27,416 nucleotides of DNA from an uncultured Eubacteriales bacterium (GTDB lineage Bacteria > Bacillota > Clostridia > Christensenellales > Borkfalkiaceae), in NCBI GenBank assembly GCA_900549005.1, contig URMT01000013.1, positions 1-27,416 on the forward strand. The letters run 5' to 3'. The translations under genes were made by a program, and so were the position numbers. Shown piece after piece: positions 14,707 through 21,930 of this stretch. Each line of letters begins with the position of its first letter. Positions within the stretch are counted from its first letter, which is position 1. The notes beneath the pieces were generated by a model that had not been told where the DNA came from, did not search any database, and saw nothing but the letters and a program-made list of their open reading frames with translations.

Positions 14707-15450
14707 ATGCGTAGACCTTTTATTGCAGGTAACTGGAAGATGAATATGACCGCCGAGAGCGGCGCAAAACTTATTGAAGAACTTAAACCCCTTGTAAAAG
14801 AAGCCGACTGCGACGTGGCGCTGTGCGTACCCGCCATACTTATCCCCGCTATGACCGAGGCCGCCAAGGGCAGCAACATTGCCATAGGCGCACAGAATAT
14901 GCACTGGGAACCCAAGGGCGCTTATACGGGCGAAATTTCTGCCGATATGCTCAAAGAGTACGGCGTTAAATACGTAATAATAGGTCACAGCGAAAGAAGG
15001 CAGTACTTCGGCGAGACAGACGAAACGGTAAACAAGCGCACCAAGGCAGTCATCGCCGCGGGAATGACCCCCATTATGTGCATAGGCGAGACGCTTGAAG
15101 AGCGCGAAGGCGGAATTACCGAAAAGGTTTTAGACCGTCAGCTCGAAGTCGGACTTGCGGGAGTTGAGGACGTCACCAAAATAGTTATAGCCTACGAACC
15201 CGTATGGGCAATAGGCACGGGCAGGACGGCCACCGACGAGCAGGCCGAAGAGACGATTGCCTATATCCGCAAAAAGATTGGTCAGCTCTTCTGCCCCAAG
15301 TGCGCAGAAAAGGTTGTTATACAGTACGGCGGCTCTATGAACGCGGGCAACTGCAAGGGACTTATGGCCCAGCCCGACATAGACGGCGGACTTATCGGCG
15401 GCGCTTCGCTCAAACTCGACTTTGCGACTATCGTAAATTATAACAAATAA
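14707..15450 (+). CDS. tpiA: Triosephosphate isomerase
   Basis: This is a 247-residue TIM of standard length, interconverting dihydroxyacetone phosphate and glyceraldehyde 3-phosphate. Catalytic residues are visible: Lys11 in GNWKMN, His94 in IIGHSERR and Glu164 in YEPVWAIGTG (loop 6 follows), plus the phosphate-binding YGGSM and GGLIGGASL. ATG 14707 is chosen because AAGGAG lies ten bases upstream and the family starts with RRPFIAGNWKMN; the open frame runs 36 bases further upstream without homology. Together with pgk and gpmI it forms the glycolytic set, from which pgk is split by the two-gene insert. Confidence 0.98.
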   Translation: MRRPFIAGNWKMNMTAESGAKLIEELKPLVKEADCDVALCVPAILIPAMTEAAKGSNIAIGAQNMHWEPKGAYTGEISADMLKEYGVKYVIIGHSERRQYFGETDETVNKRTKAVIAAGMTPIMCIGETLEEREGGITEKVLDRQLEVGLAGVEDVTKIVIAYEPVWAIGTGRTATDEQAEETIAYIRKKIGQLFCPKCAEKVVIQYGGSMNAGNCKGLMAQPDIDGGLIGGASLKLDFATIVNYNK

Positions 15451-15470
15451 AATAAAAATTTCAAAATTTA

Positions 15471-15503
15471 GCGCGCCGAGCCGTTTCAAGCGGCGCGGCG
15501 CGC
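15471..15503 (+). terminator. GC-rich hairpin after tpiA
   Basis: GCGCGCCG at 15471-15478 pairs with CGGCGCGC at 15496-15503, with a shorter inner pair of arms. A T run is lacking, so this may be an attenuating or RNA-end-protecting hairpin rather than a full terminator. Confidence 0.5.
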
Positions 15504-15537
15504 GGTTATAAATAAACAGGGTACGGCCTGCGCCGCA

Positions 15538-15559
15538 AATAGTTGCGGCATATGTGCCG
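15538..15559 (+). repeat. 22-bp dispersed hairpin repeat, copy before gpmI
   Basis: The 22 bases here, with core GTTGCGGCATATGTGCCG, recur exactly at 19556-19577 before rnr. The core can fold as CGGCA-TATG-TGCCG. ATTGA follows at nearly the same distance in both copies. This copy ends 58 bases before the gpmI ATG. Confidence 0.8.
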
Positions 15560-15617
15560 TTCAATTGACAATTTTACCGTAAAAATAAATTTTAAGAGGA
15601 AAGTAAAAAATAAGACT

Positions 15618-17174
15618 ATGGCAAAAAAACCTTACGCTATCATAATTATGGACGGCTACGGAATTGCTCCCGCGGGCGCAGGCAACGCAATAGAGCTTGA
15701 CGGAAGCAAGAACGTGCACGAACTTATGAAAAACTACCCCTCCGCCACCCTCGGCGCTAGCGGACTTTCGGTAGGTCTGCCCGACGGACAGATGGGCAAC
15801 AGCGAAGTCGGCCACCTGAATATGGGCGCGGGCAGAATAGTTTACCAGGACCTCACCAAGATTACCAAGGAGATTGAGGACGGCGACTTCTTCAAAAACC
15901 CCGTGCTTGTGAAGGCGATGGAAAACGCAAAGGGCGAGGGCAAAAAGCTGCACCTTTACGGCCTTTTATCGGACGGCGGTGTGCACAGCCACATAACTCA
16001 CCTTTTTGCCCTGCTTGAAATGGCAAAGAGGCACGGACTTAAAGAAGTTTACGTGCATTGCTTCACCGACGGCAGGGACGTTTCGCCCACGTCGGGCGCG
16101 GGCTTTGTGCGCGAATTGCAGGCAGAGATTGACAAAATCGGCTGCGGCAAGATAGCCGACGTATGCGGCAGGTACTACGCGATGGACCGCGACAACAACT
16201 GGGACCGCGTTGAAAAGGCATACGATATGCTCACCCTTGGCGAGGGCATACATTGCGAAAACGCCGCCGACGCTTTGGAAGCAAGCTACAAAGAGGGCGT
16301 GACCGACGAATTTATAAAGCCCACCAAGGTTTACGAAAATGGCAAGCCCGTCGGCCTTATCGAAAAGGGCGACAGCGTTATATGCTTCAACTTCCGCCCC
16401 GACCGCGCACGCGAAATTACGCGCGCCGTTTCGCAGAGGGAGTTCGTTGTGCCCAAGGGCACGGCCTTTGAAAGAAAGACGGGCTTCCTTGAACCCGTTT
16501 ACGTATGCTTTACCGTATACGACGCGCAGTTCGAGGGCGTGGAAATAGCCTTCCCCAAGACTACGCTCAAAAACACGCTGGGCGAATACCTTGCCTCGCT
16601 CGGCAAAAAGCAGCTCAGGATTGCCGAGACCGAAAAATATGCGCACGTAACGTTCTTCTTCAACGGCGGCGTAGAGGCGCCCAACAAAAACGAAGTGCGC
16701 GACCTTATACCTTCGCCCAAGGTTGCAACTTACGACCTGCAACCCGAAATGAGCGCTTACCTTGTGACCGACAAGGTGATTGAAGAGCTTGAAACGGGCG
16801 AGTTCGACGTGGTAATCCTTAACTTTGCCAACTGCGATATGGTAGGCCACACGGGCGTTATCCCTGCGGCGGTAAAGGCCGTTCACGTGGTTGACGAATG
16901 CGTGAAGCGCGTTCTGGACAAGATACTCGAAATGGGCGGCTCGGCCCTTCTGACCGCCGACCACGGCAATGCGGACAAGCTGCTCGACGAAGAAGGCAAA
17001 CCCTTCACCGCGCACACCACCAACCGCGTGCCCGTGGTGCTGGTTTCAAACGAATACAAGAACGCAAAACTGAGGGAAGACGGCATACTTGCCGACCTTG
17101 CCCCCACCCTTTTAACCGTTATGGGCGTACCCGTTCCCGCAGAGATGACGGGCAAAAGCCTTATAGCAAAATAA
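15618..17174 (+). CDS. gpmI: 2,3-bisphosphoglycerate-independent phosphoglycerate mutase
   Basis: The 518-residue, manganese-dependent enzyme converts 3- to 2-phosphoglycerate. It has the alkaline-phosphatase-like metal sites: Asp12 in IIMDGYGIAP, the phosphorylated serine Ser62 in QMGNSEVGHLNMGAGRI, HCFTDGRDVSPTSG, DRDNNWDRVEKAY, FNFRPDRAREIT, NFANCDMVGHTG and TADHGNADKL. Length is normal. ATG at 15618 (MAKKPYAIII) is the family start; the frame extends 75 bases further up through an unrelated stretch that includes the 22-bp repeat. GAGG lies 18 bases before the ATG, an unusually long distance. A strong terminator follows. Confidence 0.97.
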   Translation: MAKKPYAIIIMDGYGIAPAGAGNAIELDGSKNVHELMKNYPSATLGASGLSVGLPDGQMGNSEVGHLNMGAGRIVYQDLTKITKEIEDGDFFKNPVLVKAMENAKGEGKKLHLYGLLSDGGVHSHITHLFALLEMAKRHGLKEVYVHCFTDGRDVSPTSGAGFVRELQAEIDKIGCGKIADVCGRYYAMDRDNNWDRVEKAYDMLTLGEGIHCENAADALEASYKEGVTDEFIKPTKVYENGKPVGLIEKGDSVICFNFRPDRAREITRAVSQREFVVPKGTAFERKTGFLEPVYVCFTVYDAQFEGVEIAFPKTTLKNTLGEYLASLGKKQLRIAETEKYAHVTFFFNGGVEAPNKNEVRDLIPSPKVATYDLQPEMSAYLVTDKVIEELETGEFDVVILNFANCDMVGHTGVIPAAVKAVHVVDECVKRVLDKILEMGGSALLTADHGNADKLLDEEGKPFTAHTTNRVPVVLVSNEYKNAKLREDGILADLAPTLLTVMGVPVPAEMTGKSLIAK

Positions 17175-17193
17175 CGAGCATTTAAAATTTATT

Positions 17194-17224
17194 GGCGGAG
17201 GCCTTGCTGCCTCCGCCTTTTCTT
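17194..17224 (+). terminator. Intrinsic terminator of gpmI
   Basis: GGCGGAGGC (17194-17202) pairs with GCCTCCGCC (17209-17217) around CTTGCT, followed by TTTTCTT. A textbook intrinsic terminator closing the glycolytic cluster. Confidence 0.9.
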
Positions 17225-17227
17225 TGC

Positions 17228-17357
17228 GCGCGGCGCGGCAAAAACTGCCGCGCCGCGCTCTGCTATAACGCTATGCCGCGCGCCAAACCGGCAAAACTGC
17301 CTGCCCCGCCATTATAACCGTAAAGGCACGGCGGAAAAAATTTTCCGCCGCGCCTTT
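17228..17357. other. Two more strong hairpins between gpmI and the XRE control region
   Basis: GCGCGGCGCGGCA at 17228-17240 pairs perfectly with 17246-17258. A second inverted repeat runs from 17322 to 17357 with arms AAAGGC-A-CGGCGGAAAA, one mismatch and a two-base loop, ending in TTTT. Neither is needed to end gpmI, which already has a terminator. They lie in the path of the minus-strand promoter at 17414-17442. Confidence 0.7.
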
Positions 17358-17396
17358 TATGATTATTGCAAGTGTGAACTCTGCCGCCGTTTGCAT
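17271..17396 (-). CDS. Possible 41-residue hydrophobic peptide, unproven
   Basis: An ATG-to-TAG frame of 41 codons begins MQTAAEFTLAIIIKGAAENF and ends VLPVWRAA. It starts about 11 bases after the predicted start point of a perfect consensus minus-strand promoter, and a second TATAAT (17402-17407 on the minus strand) lies five bases before the ATG. There is no Shine-Dalgarno site, and the frame runs through the hairpin at 17322-17357. It may be a real small peptide, or the transcript may be a structured RNA. Low confidence. Confidence 0.2.
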   Translation of the reverse strand: MQTAAEFTLAIIIKGAAENFFRRAFTVIMAGQAVLPVWRAA

Positions 17397-17410
17397 ACTC
17401 TATTATAAAA

Positions 17411-17447
17411 CTTATTATAATAAGTCTTATAAGACTTGTCAAGTCTT
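17411..17447. promoter_or_regulatory. Three overlapping palindromes, likely XRE operators
   Basis: CTTATTATAATAAG (17411-17424) and AAGTCTTATAAGACTT (17422-17437) are perfect palindromes. AAGACTTGTCAAGTCTT (17431-17447) is perfect around one central base. Each shares its AAG end with the next, and a decayed fourth, AAGT...ACTT, runs to 17456. They cover the minus-strand promoter and lie just before the XRE gene, the expected place for its own binding sites. Confidence 0.75.
17414..17442 (-). promoter_or_regulatory. Perfect consensus promoter firing away from the XRE gene
   Basis: On the minus strand TTGACA (17437-17442) and TATAAT (17414-17419) are exactly 17 bases apart. Transcription would start near 17407 and run towards gpmI. 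No recognised gene lies in that direction before the gpmI 3' end. Confidence 0.75.
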
Positions 17448-17476
17448 TTAATACTTGAACAGAATATAATAGCGGT

Positions 17477-17701
17477 ATGGAAAGGGTAGATTTTGACGCA
17501 AAAAAATTTGCAAGGCGGCTGAAAGAGCTGCGCGGTCTGCACAACCTCAGCCAGATGGCGCTTGCCGAAAAGACAGGGCTCAGCCAGTCCGCAATTGCAA
17601 AATGGGAAGTCTGCCGGACGGAGCCGACGGCCTCGTCCATTGTTACCCTTGCCTGCTTTTTTGACGAAAAGATTGAATATGTTCTGGGCATAACCGACTG
17701 A
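17477..17701 (+). CDS. Small XRE-family DNA-binding regulator
   Basis: The 74-residue protein is almost only a helix-turn-helix domain: FARRLKELRGLHNLSQMALAEKTGLSQSAIAKWE (about 10-43), followed by TEPTASSIVTLACFFDEKIEYVLGI, the usual end of HTH_3 domains. No sensor or dimerisation domain is present. A TATAAT at 17465-17470 sits six bases before ATG 17477 with no Shine-Dalgarno site, so the message is probably leaderless. I see no good -35 box at the right distance, which may mean activation or a weak basal promoter. The overlapping palindromes just upstream suggest that it controls itself and the opposing promoter. Confidence 0.9.
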   Translation: MERVDFDAKKFARRLKELRGLHNLSQMALAEKTGLSQSAIAKWEVCRTEPTASSIVTLACFFDEKIEYVLGITD

Positions 17702-17708
17702 ATTTGAA

Positions 17709-17745
17709 GCCCCGCGGCAAAGCAGAGTGCCGCGGGGCGCTTTTT
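17709..17745 (+). terminator. Intrinsic terminator of the XRE gene
   Basis: GCCCCGCGGCA (17709-17719) pairs with TGCCGCGGGGC (17728-17738), followed by GCTTTTT. Confidence 0.88.
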
Positions 17746-17778
17746 ATGCGCGGCGGGACGAAGAGGCACTGAAAACGT

Positions 17779-17807
17779 TTGCAAAAAATTTTGCATAATA
17801 ATATAAT
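17779..17807 (+). promoter_or_regulatory. Promoter of the EamA-type exporter gene
   Basis: TTGCAA (17779-17784) and TATAAT (17802-17807) are 17 bases apart. The start point would be near 17814, giving a leader of about 52 bases. Because the promoter lies here, a longer frame starting at 17779 is not the real gene start. Confidence 0.75.
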
Positions 17808-17865
17808 TGATAGCGTAATTTTACGGGCGCCGCGAAAACAGAAACCGCGGGCGAAAGTTTTTTTG

Positions 17866-19005
17866 ATGGTTAAGTTTGAAGCAGAGAAATTTTTCAGTAA
17901 AAATTATGTTGTGGTGATTGGCGCCCTCATTTGCTGTATGCTGTGGGGCAGCGCGTTCCCGTGCGTGAAAGTTGGCTACGGGCTGTTCAGCGTAGACACC
18001 TCCTCATACTCATCGCTTATTCTGTTTGCGGGCATAAGGTTCACGCTTGCGGGCGTGCTGGTGCTCGCCTTCGGCTCGGCATTGCAGCGAAAGTTTTTGT
18101 TGCCCAAGCGTAAAAACATCTGGCGGGTCGCGGTGGTCGCGCTCTTTCAGACGGCGATGCAATACACATTCTTTTATATCGGGCTTGCCAACCTTACGGG
18201 CGTTAAGAGTTCGGTGCTGAACGGGCTGGGCGTGTTCTTTACCATAATTGCCGCATGCTTTATTTTCCGCACCGAAAGGTTTACGCTGATAAAACTCGTT
18301 GGCTGCATACTCGGGTTCGGCGGCGTGCTTGTGATGAACCTTGACGGACTGAACTTTGAATTTTCGCTCACGGGCGAGGGCTTTATCATATTTTCGGGAC
18401 TTTCGGCGGCGATGGCGGCGGGCTTTGTGAAGGTGTTTTCCAAACACGAAAACACCACAACGCTGTGCGGCTGGCAATTTTTTTGCGGCGGGCTTGCGCT
18501 TGTGATTATAGGCGCGACAACAGGCGGAAGCATACGGCCGACTTCGGGCGCGAGCTTTGCAATGCTTTTTTACCTCGCCTTCCTTTCGGCCTGCGCGTTC
18601 ACTTTGCAGGGGTACCTTTTAAAGTACAACCCCGTTTCGAAAGTGGCCGTGTTCAAGAGCACAAACCCACTGTTCGGGGCGCTGTTTTCTGCAATAATTC
18701 TTGGCGAAACCGAACAGCTTTTGCACTATACCACCCTTATTGCGCTGGCGCTGGTATGCGGAGGCATACTTATTATCAACCTTTTGGGCGAAAAACGGCT
18801 TTTGCACGCAAAGGCGCATTTAAATGCGCCTGCGGCGGAAAGCGGCGGCGCGCCGCAAGACGGTCAGTTTATTGCAGACGGCAATATTCCGCCCGATAAG
18901 CCTGACGGAAGAAGCTACGGCGCGCCGCACGAAGAACAAGGCACACAGGACGGGAAAAACGACGGGGCAAACGGCGAAGAAAGCGGGCAGAACGACGGGC
19001 GGTAG
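17866..19005 (+). CDS. EamA/DMT superfamily exporter with a hydrophilic tail
   Basis: The 379-residue protein has ten predicted spans in two EamA halves. The first half starts ALICCMLWGSAFPCVKVGY and includes FAGIRFTLAGVLVLAF and LNGLGVFFTIIAACFIFRTERF. The second includes GFIIFSGLSAAMAAGFVKVF and FKSTNPLFGALFSAIILGE. Such transporters move amino acids, nucleobases or other metabolites; the substrate is unknown. After the last span (about residue 312) comes a ~65-residue hydrophilic tail rich in Gly, Asp, Glu, Gln and Asn, unusual for the family, which normally ends soon after the tenth span. ATG 17866 (MVKFEAEKFF) is chosen because the promoter at 17779-17807 excludes the longer frame. The ribosome site is weak. 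Confidence 0.88.
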   Translation: MVKFEAEKFFSKNYVVVIGALICCMLWGSAFPCVKVGYGLFSVDTSSYSSLILFAGIRFTLAGVLVLAFGSALQRKFLLPKRKNIWRVAVVALFQTAMQYTFFYIGLANLTGVKSSVLNGLGVFFTIIAACFIFRTERFTLIKLVGCILGFGGVLVMNLDGLNFEFSLTGEGFIIFSGLSAAMAAGFVKVFSKHENTTTLCGWQFFCGGLALVIIGATTGGSIRPTSGASFAMLFYLAFLSACAFTLQGYLLKYNPVSKVAVFKSTNPLFGALFSAIILGETEQLLHYTTLIALALVCGGILIINLLGEKRLLHAKAHLNAPAAESGGAPQDGQFIADGNIPPDKPDGRSYGAPHEEQGTQDGKNDGANGEESGQNDGR

Positions 19006-19046
19006 CGCATTTTTAACAAAAAATTTTAAAAACGGCAGTTTTTTGT

Positions 19047-19075
19047 TTGTACAAACGCGCCCTTTATGGTATAAT
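19047..19075 (+). promoter_or_regulatory. Promoter of secG, twin of the smpB promoter
   Basis: TTGTAC (19047-19052) and TATAAT (19070-19075) are 17 bases apart. From 19051 to 19075 the sequence matches the smpB promoter (21897-21921) at 24 of 25 positions. Confidence 0.75.
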
Positions 19076-19112
19076 AATTTTCGCTTGAATAAATAAATCA
19101 GAGGTTTGATTG

Positions 19113-19415
19113 ATGCTTACTGCAATTTTGGCACCCGCGGGTATGACGCCTTCGGAATATACAATTTATATAACCTTTACCCTGATATTTATGGCGCTTT
19201 TGTTCATCGCCGCCATAATCGCCATCATCGTGGTACTCTTCCAGAAGAGCAACTCCGACGGTATTCAGGGCATTACCGCCACGAGCGAGACCTTCTTCGG
19301 CAAGAACAAGGGCAGAAGCATAGAGAGCAAACTTAAAAAGTGGGCGTGGATAACCCTCATCGTTATCGGCGTGCTCGCAATCGTAATTTATATAGTGCAG
19401 GTAATGCTTCCGTAA
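19113..19415 (+). CDS. secG: Preprotein translocase subunit SecG
   Basis: The 100-residue protein has two spans (about 17-43 and 76-97) joined by a loop VLFQKSNSDGIQGITATSETFFGKNKGRS that matches the SecG loop. It is the non-essential partner of SecYE that eases SecA-driven export. It is slightly longer than the ~75-residue Bacillus protein because of the N-terminal periplasmic segment. ATG 19113 has GAGG eight bases upstream; a TTG one codon earlier is less likely. It precedes rnr and smpB in the usual Firmicute order. Confidence 0.93.
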   Translation: MLTAILAPAGMTPSEYTIYITFTLIFMALLFIAAIIAIIVVLFQKSNSDGIQGITATSETFFGKNKGRSIESKLKKWAWITLIVIGVLAIVIYIVQVMLP

Positions 19416-19455
19416 GCATAACCCTATACATTCTTCTGAACATACAAAAGATGAA

Positions 19456-19483
19456 AAAGGCGGCTTTATTTTAAGCCGCCTTT
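19456..19483 (+). terminator. Intrinsic terminator of secG
   Basis: AAAGGCGGCTT (19456-19466) pairs with AAGCCGCCTTT (19473-19483) around TATTTT. The following T content is modest. Confidence 0.8.
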
Positions 19484-19555
19484 AAATATATTTGCGGTTT
19501 GTTAAAATGCCGCCCCGTTGCAGAAAATAGTATTATAAATACCATATAAAATTAC

Positions 19556-19577
19556 AATAGTTGCGGCATATGTGCCG
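19556..19577 (+). repeat. 22-bp dispersed hairpin repeat, copy before rnr
   Basis: This is identical over 22 bases to 15538-15559 before gpmI. Here the hairpin extends to GCGGCA-TATG-TGCCGC. It ends 29 bases before the rnr ATG. Confidence 0.8.
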
Positions 19578-19606
19578 CCCGATTGAAAAACAGAAAGAAA
19601 AAAATT

Positions 19607-21886
19607 ATGACTGTAAGAGAGAATATTGTTCAGCTTTTTGAAAGCGGAAAGCTGGCGTTTAAAACTGAAAAGCAGATTTGCGACATACTTAAAATTACGC
19701 ACGGCGAAAGAAAATCGGCCGCCCGCATTTTGGGCGAGCTGGAAAAAGAGGGCGTGATTTTAAAGACCAACGTAGGCGAATACTGCACCCCCGCGCAGGC
19801 GGGCGCCGTTTGCGGCATTATTCAGGGCAACGAGCGCGGATTTGCCTTTCTGATTCCCGACGGAAAGACGGGCGATATGAAAGATTTGTTCATCCCCCGC
19901 CACTCCCTTCACGGTGCGCTCGACGGCGACAGAGTGCTTGCCGTGAGAATTAAGGGAACGGAGGACGAAGCGAGCGTGATTAAAATACTTTCGCGCGGAC
20001 GCACGGCGGTTGCAGGCACCTTTGAGCGGACGGGCGGCGCGTGCTACGTTGTGCCCGACTGGTCGAAATTCGCGCCCAGAATTTTTGTGCCCTCCTCCCT
20101 TTCGATGAACGCAAAGCAGGGCGACAAAGTGGTCTGCCGAATAACCGCCTATCCGCACGGCAAGGCGCCAAACGGCAAAGTAGTTGAAATACTTGGCAAG
20201 GGCGGCGACTTTTACGCCGAAGAACTTTCTATAATACGCAACTACGGCCTTTACGAGCAGTTTCCCGCCGAAGCCGAACGGCAGGCAGAGCGCGTTGCCG
20301 CGCAGAAAGTGGTATTGGGCGACAGGCGCGATTTGCGGGATACGCTTACCATAACCATAGACGGCGACGACACGCGCGACATAGACGACGCCGTGTCGCT
20401 TGAACGCAGGGGTGAAAACTTTGTTTTAGGCGTGCACATTGCCGACGTGGGGCACTACGTTAAGAGGGGCACAAAACTCGACGAAGAGGCGTATTCGCGC
20501 GGGACGAGCGTTTACTTCCCCGACAGGGTACTGCCGATGCTGCCGAGGGCGCTTTCAAACGGGGCGTGCAGCCTGAACGAGGGCGAGGACAGGTACGCCC
20601 TTTCGTGCATAATGACGATTGCGCCCGACGGCGAAAGAATAAGCAGCGAAATTTTTGAAAGCGTGATAAAGAGCGACCACCGCACCACCTATAAAGAAAT
20701 TACGGCGCTCGCCGAAGGCGACGAAGCAATGCGCGGAAAATACCCCGACCTTATTGCTATGTGCGCCGATATGAAGGAGCTGTGCGGCGCGCTTACCGCC
20801 CGCCGCGAGAGGCTGGGGAACATTGACCTGAGCGTAAAAGAGGCGCACATATACCTTGACGAACGCGGCGAGATAGTAATACCCGACTACGAACGCACTA
20901 TATCGGAAAAGATGATAGAGCAGTTTATGATATGCGCCAACGAGGCCGTGGCCGAGTATATGCAAAAGAAGGGCGCGCCCTTTATGTTCCGCGTACACGA
21001 GCCGCCCGCGCCCGAAAAGGTAAGCTCGTTTTTATCCTTCCTCTCCGACCTGGGCATAAGCGGCAGGGTGAGCGAGGACGAGCCTGAACCCGGACAGTTC
21101 CAGGCAATACTGAAAAGAATTGCTGGCAAGCCCGCCGAAAGCGCGGTAAACAAGGTTATGCTGCGCACGATGCAGAAGGCGCGCTACTTCGAGCGGAACT
21201 TAGGGCACTTCGGCATAGCAAGCGAATGTTACTGCCACTTTACCTCGCCCATACGCCGCTACCCCGACCTGTTCATCCACCGCATAATAAAGAGCGTGCT
21301 GCACGGCGGAATAGACGAGATGCGCGAAAAGTACGCGGGCGTTGCCGCGGAAGAGGCGGCACACTGTTCGCTATGCGAGAAGAACGCCGACGCCGCCGAA
21401 CGCGACGTGGACAGCCTTTATAAGGTAGTTTATATGTCAGAGCGGGTCGGCGAGGAATACGAGGCCACCGTTTCGGGCGTGACGGCATTCGGCGTGTTTG
21501 CCGAGCTTGACAACACCGTTGAAGGGCTGATAAGATTGGAAAAACTGCCCGGCGGCAGTTACGAATACCTTGAAGACAAGTTTGTGCTTAAAGGCGAGCG
21601 CACGTTCCGCCTGGGCGACAGAATTAAAATACGCGTAGACGGCTGCGACTGGGGCAATATGCGCCCCGAATTTTCGCTTGCAGACGTGCCTCAGACCCAC
21701 TCAAAGCCAAGCGCTGAGAGCGGCAAAAGGCGGGCGGGCGACAAAAACGGCACTCAGAAAGACGGCAGGCACGGCGGTGCAAAACAGAGGCGAAAAAGCG
21801 GCGGAAAGCCGCGCCGCGGCGAAGGACGGGCGGAAAGCGGCAAAAAATATACACGGCGCGGCGGCGGACACAGAAGGCGCGGCTGA
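19607..21886 (+). CDS. rnr: Ribonuclease R
   Basis: The 759-residue 3'-to-5' exoribonuclease degrades structured RNA and partners SmpB-tmRNA in clearing stalled messages. The order is an N-terminal helix-turn-helix, two cold-shock domains (about 65-205; GIIQGNERGFAFLIPD marks the first), then the RNB core with the metal-binding aspartates in TIDGDDTRDIDDAVSL (about 250-264). An S1 domain follows (about 613-695, GEEYEATVSGVTAFGVFAEL). A ~65-residue basic, Gly/Lys/Arg-rich tail ends the protein. ATG 19607 (MTVRENIVQLF) is the family start; a TTG at 19583 would add eight residues. The Shine-Dalgarno site is poor (GAAAG). Confidence 0.97.
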   Translation: MTVRENIVQLFESGKLAFKTEKQICDILKITHGERKSAARILGELEKEGVILKTNVGEYCTPAQAGAVCGIIQGNERGFAFLIPDGKTGDMKDLFIPRHSLHGALDGDRVLAVRIKGTEDEASVIKILSRGRTAVAGTFERTGGACYVVPDWSKFAPRIFVPSSLSMNAKQGDKVVCRITAYPHGKAPNGKVVEILGKGGDFYAEELSIIRNYGLYEQFPAEAERQAERVAAQKVVLGDRRDLRDTLTITIDGDDTRDIDDAVSLERRGENFVLGVHIADVGHYVKRGTKLDEEAYSRGTSVYFPDRVLPMLPRALSNGACSLNEGEDRYALSCIMTIAPDGERISSEIFESVIKSDHRTTYKEITALAEGDEAMRGKYPDLIAMCADMKELCGALTARRERLGNIDLSVKEAHIYLDERGEIVIPDYERTISEKMIEQFMICANEAVAEYMQKKGAPFMFRVHEPPAPEKVSSFLSFLSDLGISGRVSEDEPEPGQFQAILKRIAGKPAESAVNKVMLRTMQKARYFERNLGHFGIASECYCHFTSPIRRYPDLFIHRIIKSVLHGGIDEMREKYAGVAAEEAAHCSLCEKNADAAERDVDSLYKVVYMSERVGEEYEATVSGVTAFGVFAELDNTVEGLIRLEKLPGGSYEYLEDKFVLKGERTFRLGDRIKIRVDGCDWGNMRPEFSLADVPQTHSKPSAESGKRRAGDKNGTQKDGRHGGAKQRRKSGGKPRRGEGRAESGKKYTRRGGGHRRRG

Positions 21887-21893
21887 AAAAGTG

Positions 21894-21921
21894 TTTACAA
21901 ACGCGCCGTTTATGGTATAAT
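21894..21921 (+). promoter_or_regulatory. Promoter of smpB, twin of the secG promoter
   Basis: TTTACA (21894-21899) and TATAAT (21916-21921) are 16 bases apart. Transcription should begin near 21928, so smpB can be transcribed separately from rnr with almost no leader. Confidence 0.75.
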
Positions 21922-21930
21922 GGTATGGAT

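Noticed and set aside
15565..15593. TTGACA at 15565 as a gpmI promoter
   Set aside because: No acceptable -10 box lies 16-18 bases downstream; only weak A/T-rich sequence is there.
15966..17015. Minus-strand open frame of 349 codons across gpmI
   Set aside because: It mirrors the codon bias of gpmI, which has full family motifs on the other strand.
17263..17796. Minus-strand open frame of 177 codons across the XRE gene
   Set aside because: It is antisense to the XRE gene, its terminator and its operators, and has no ribosome site.
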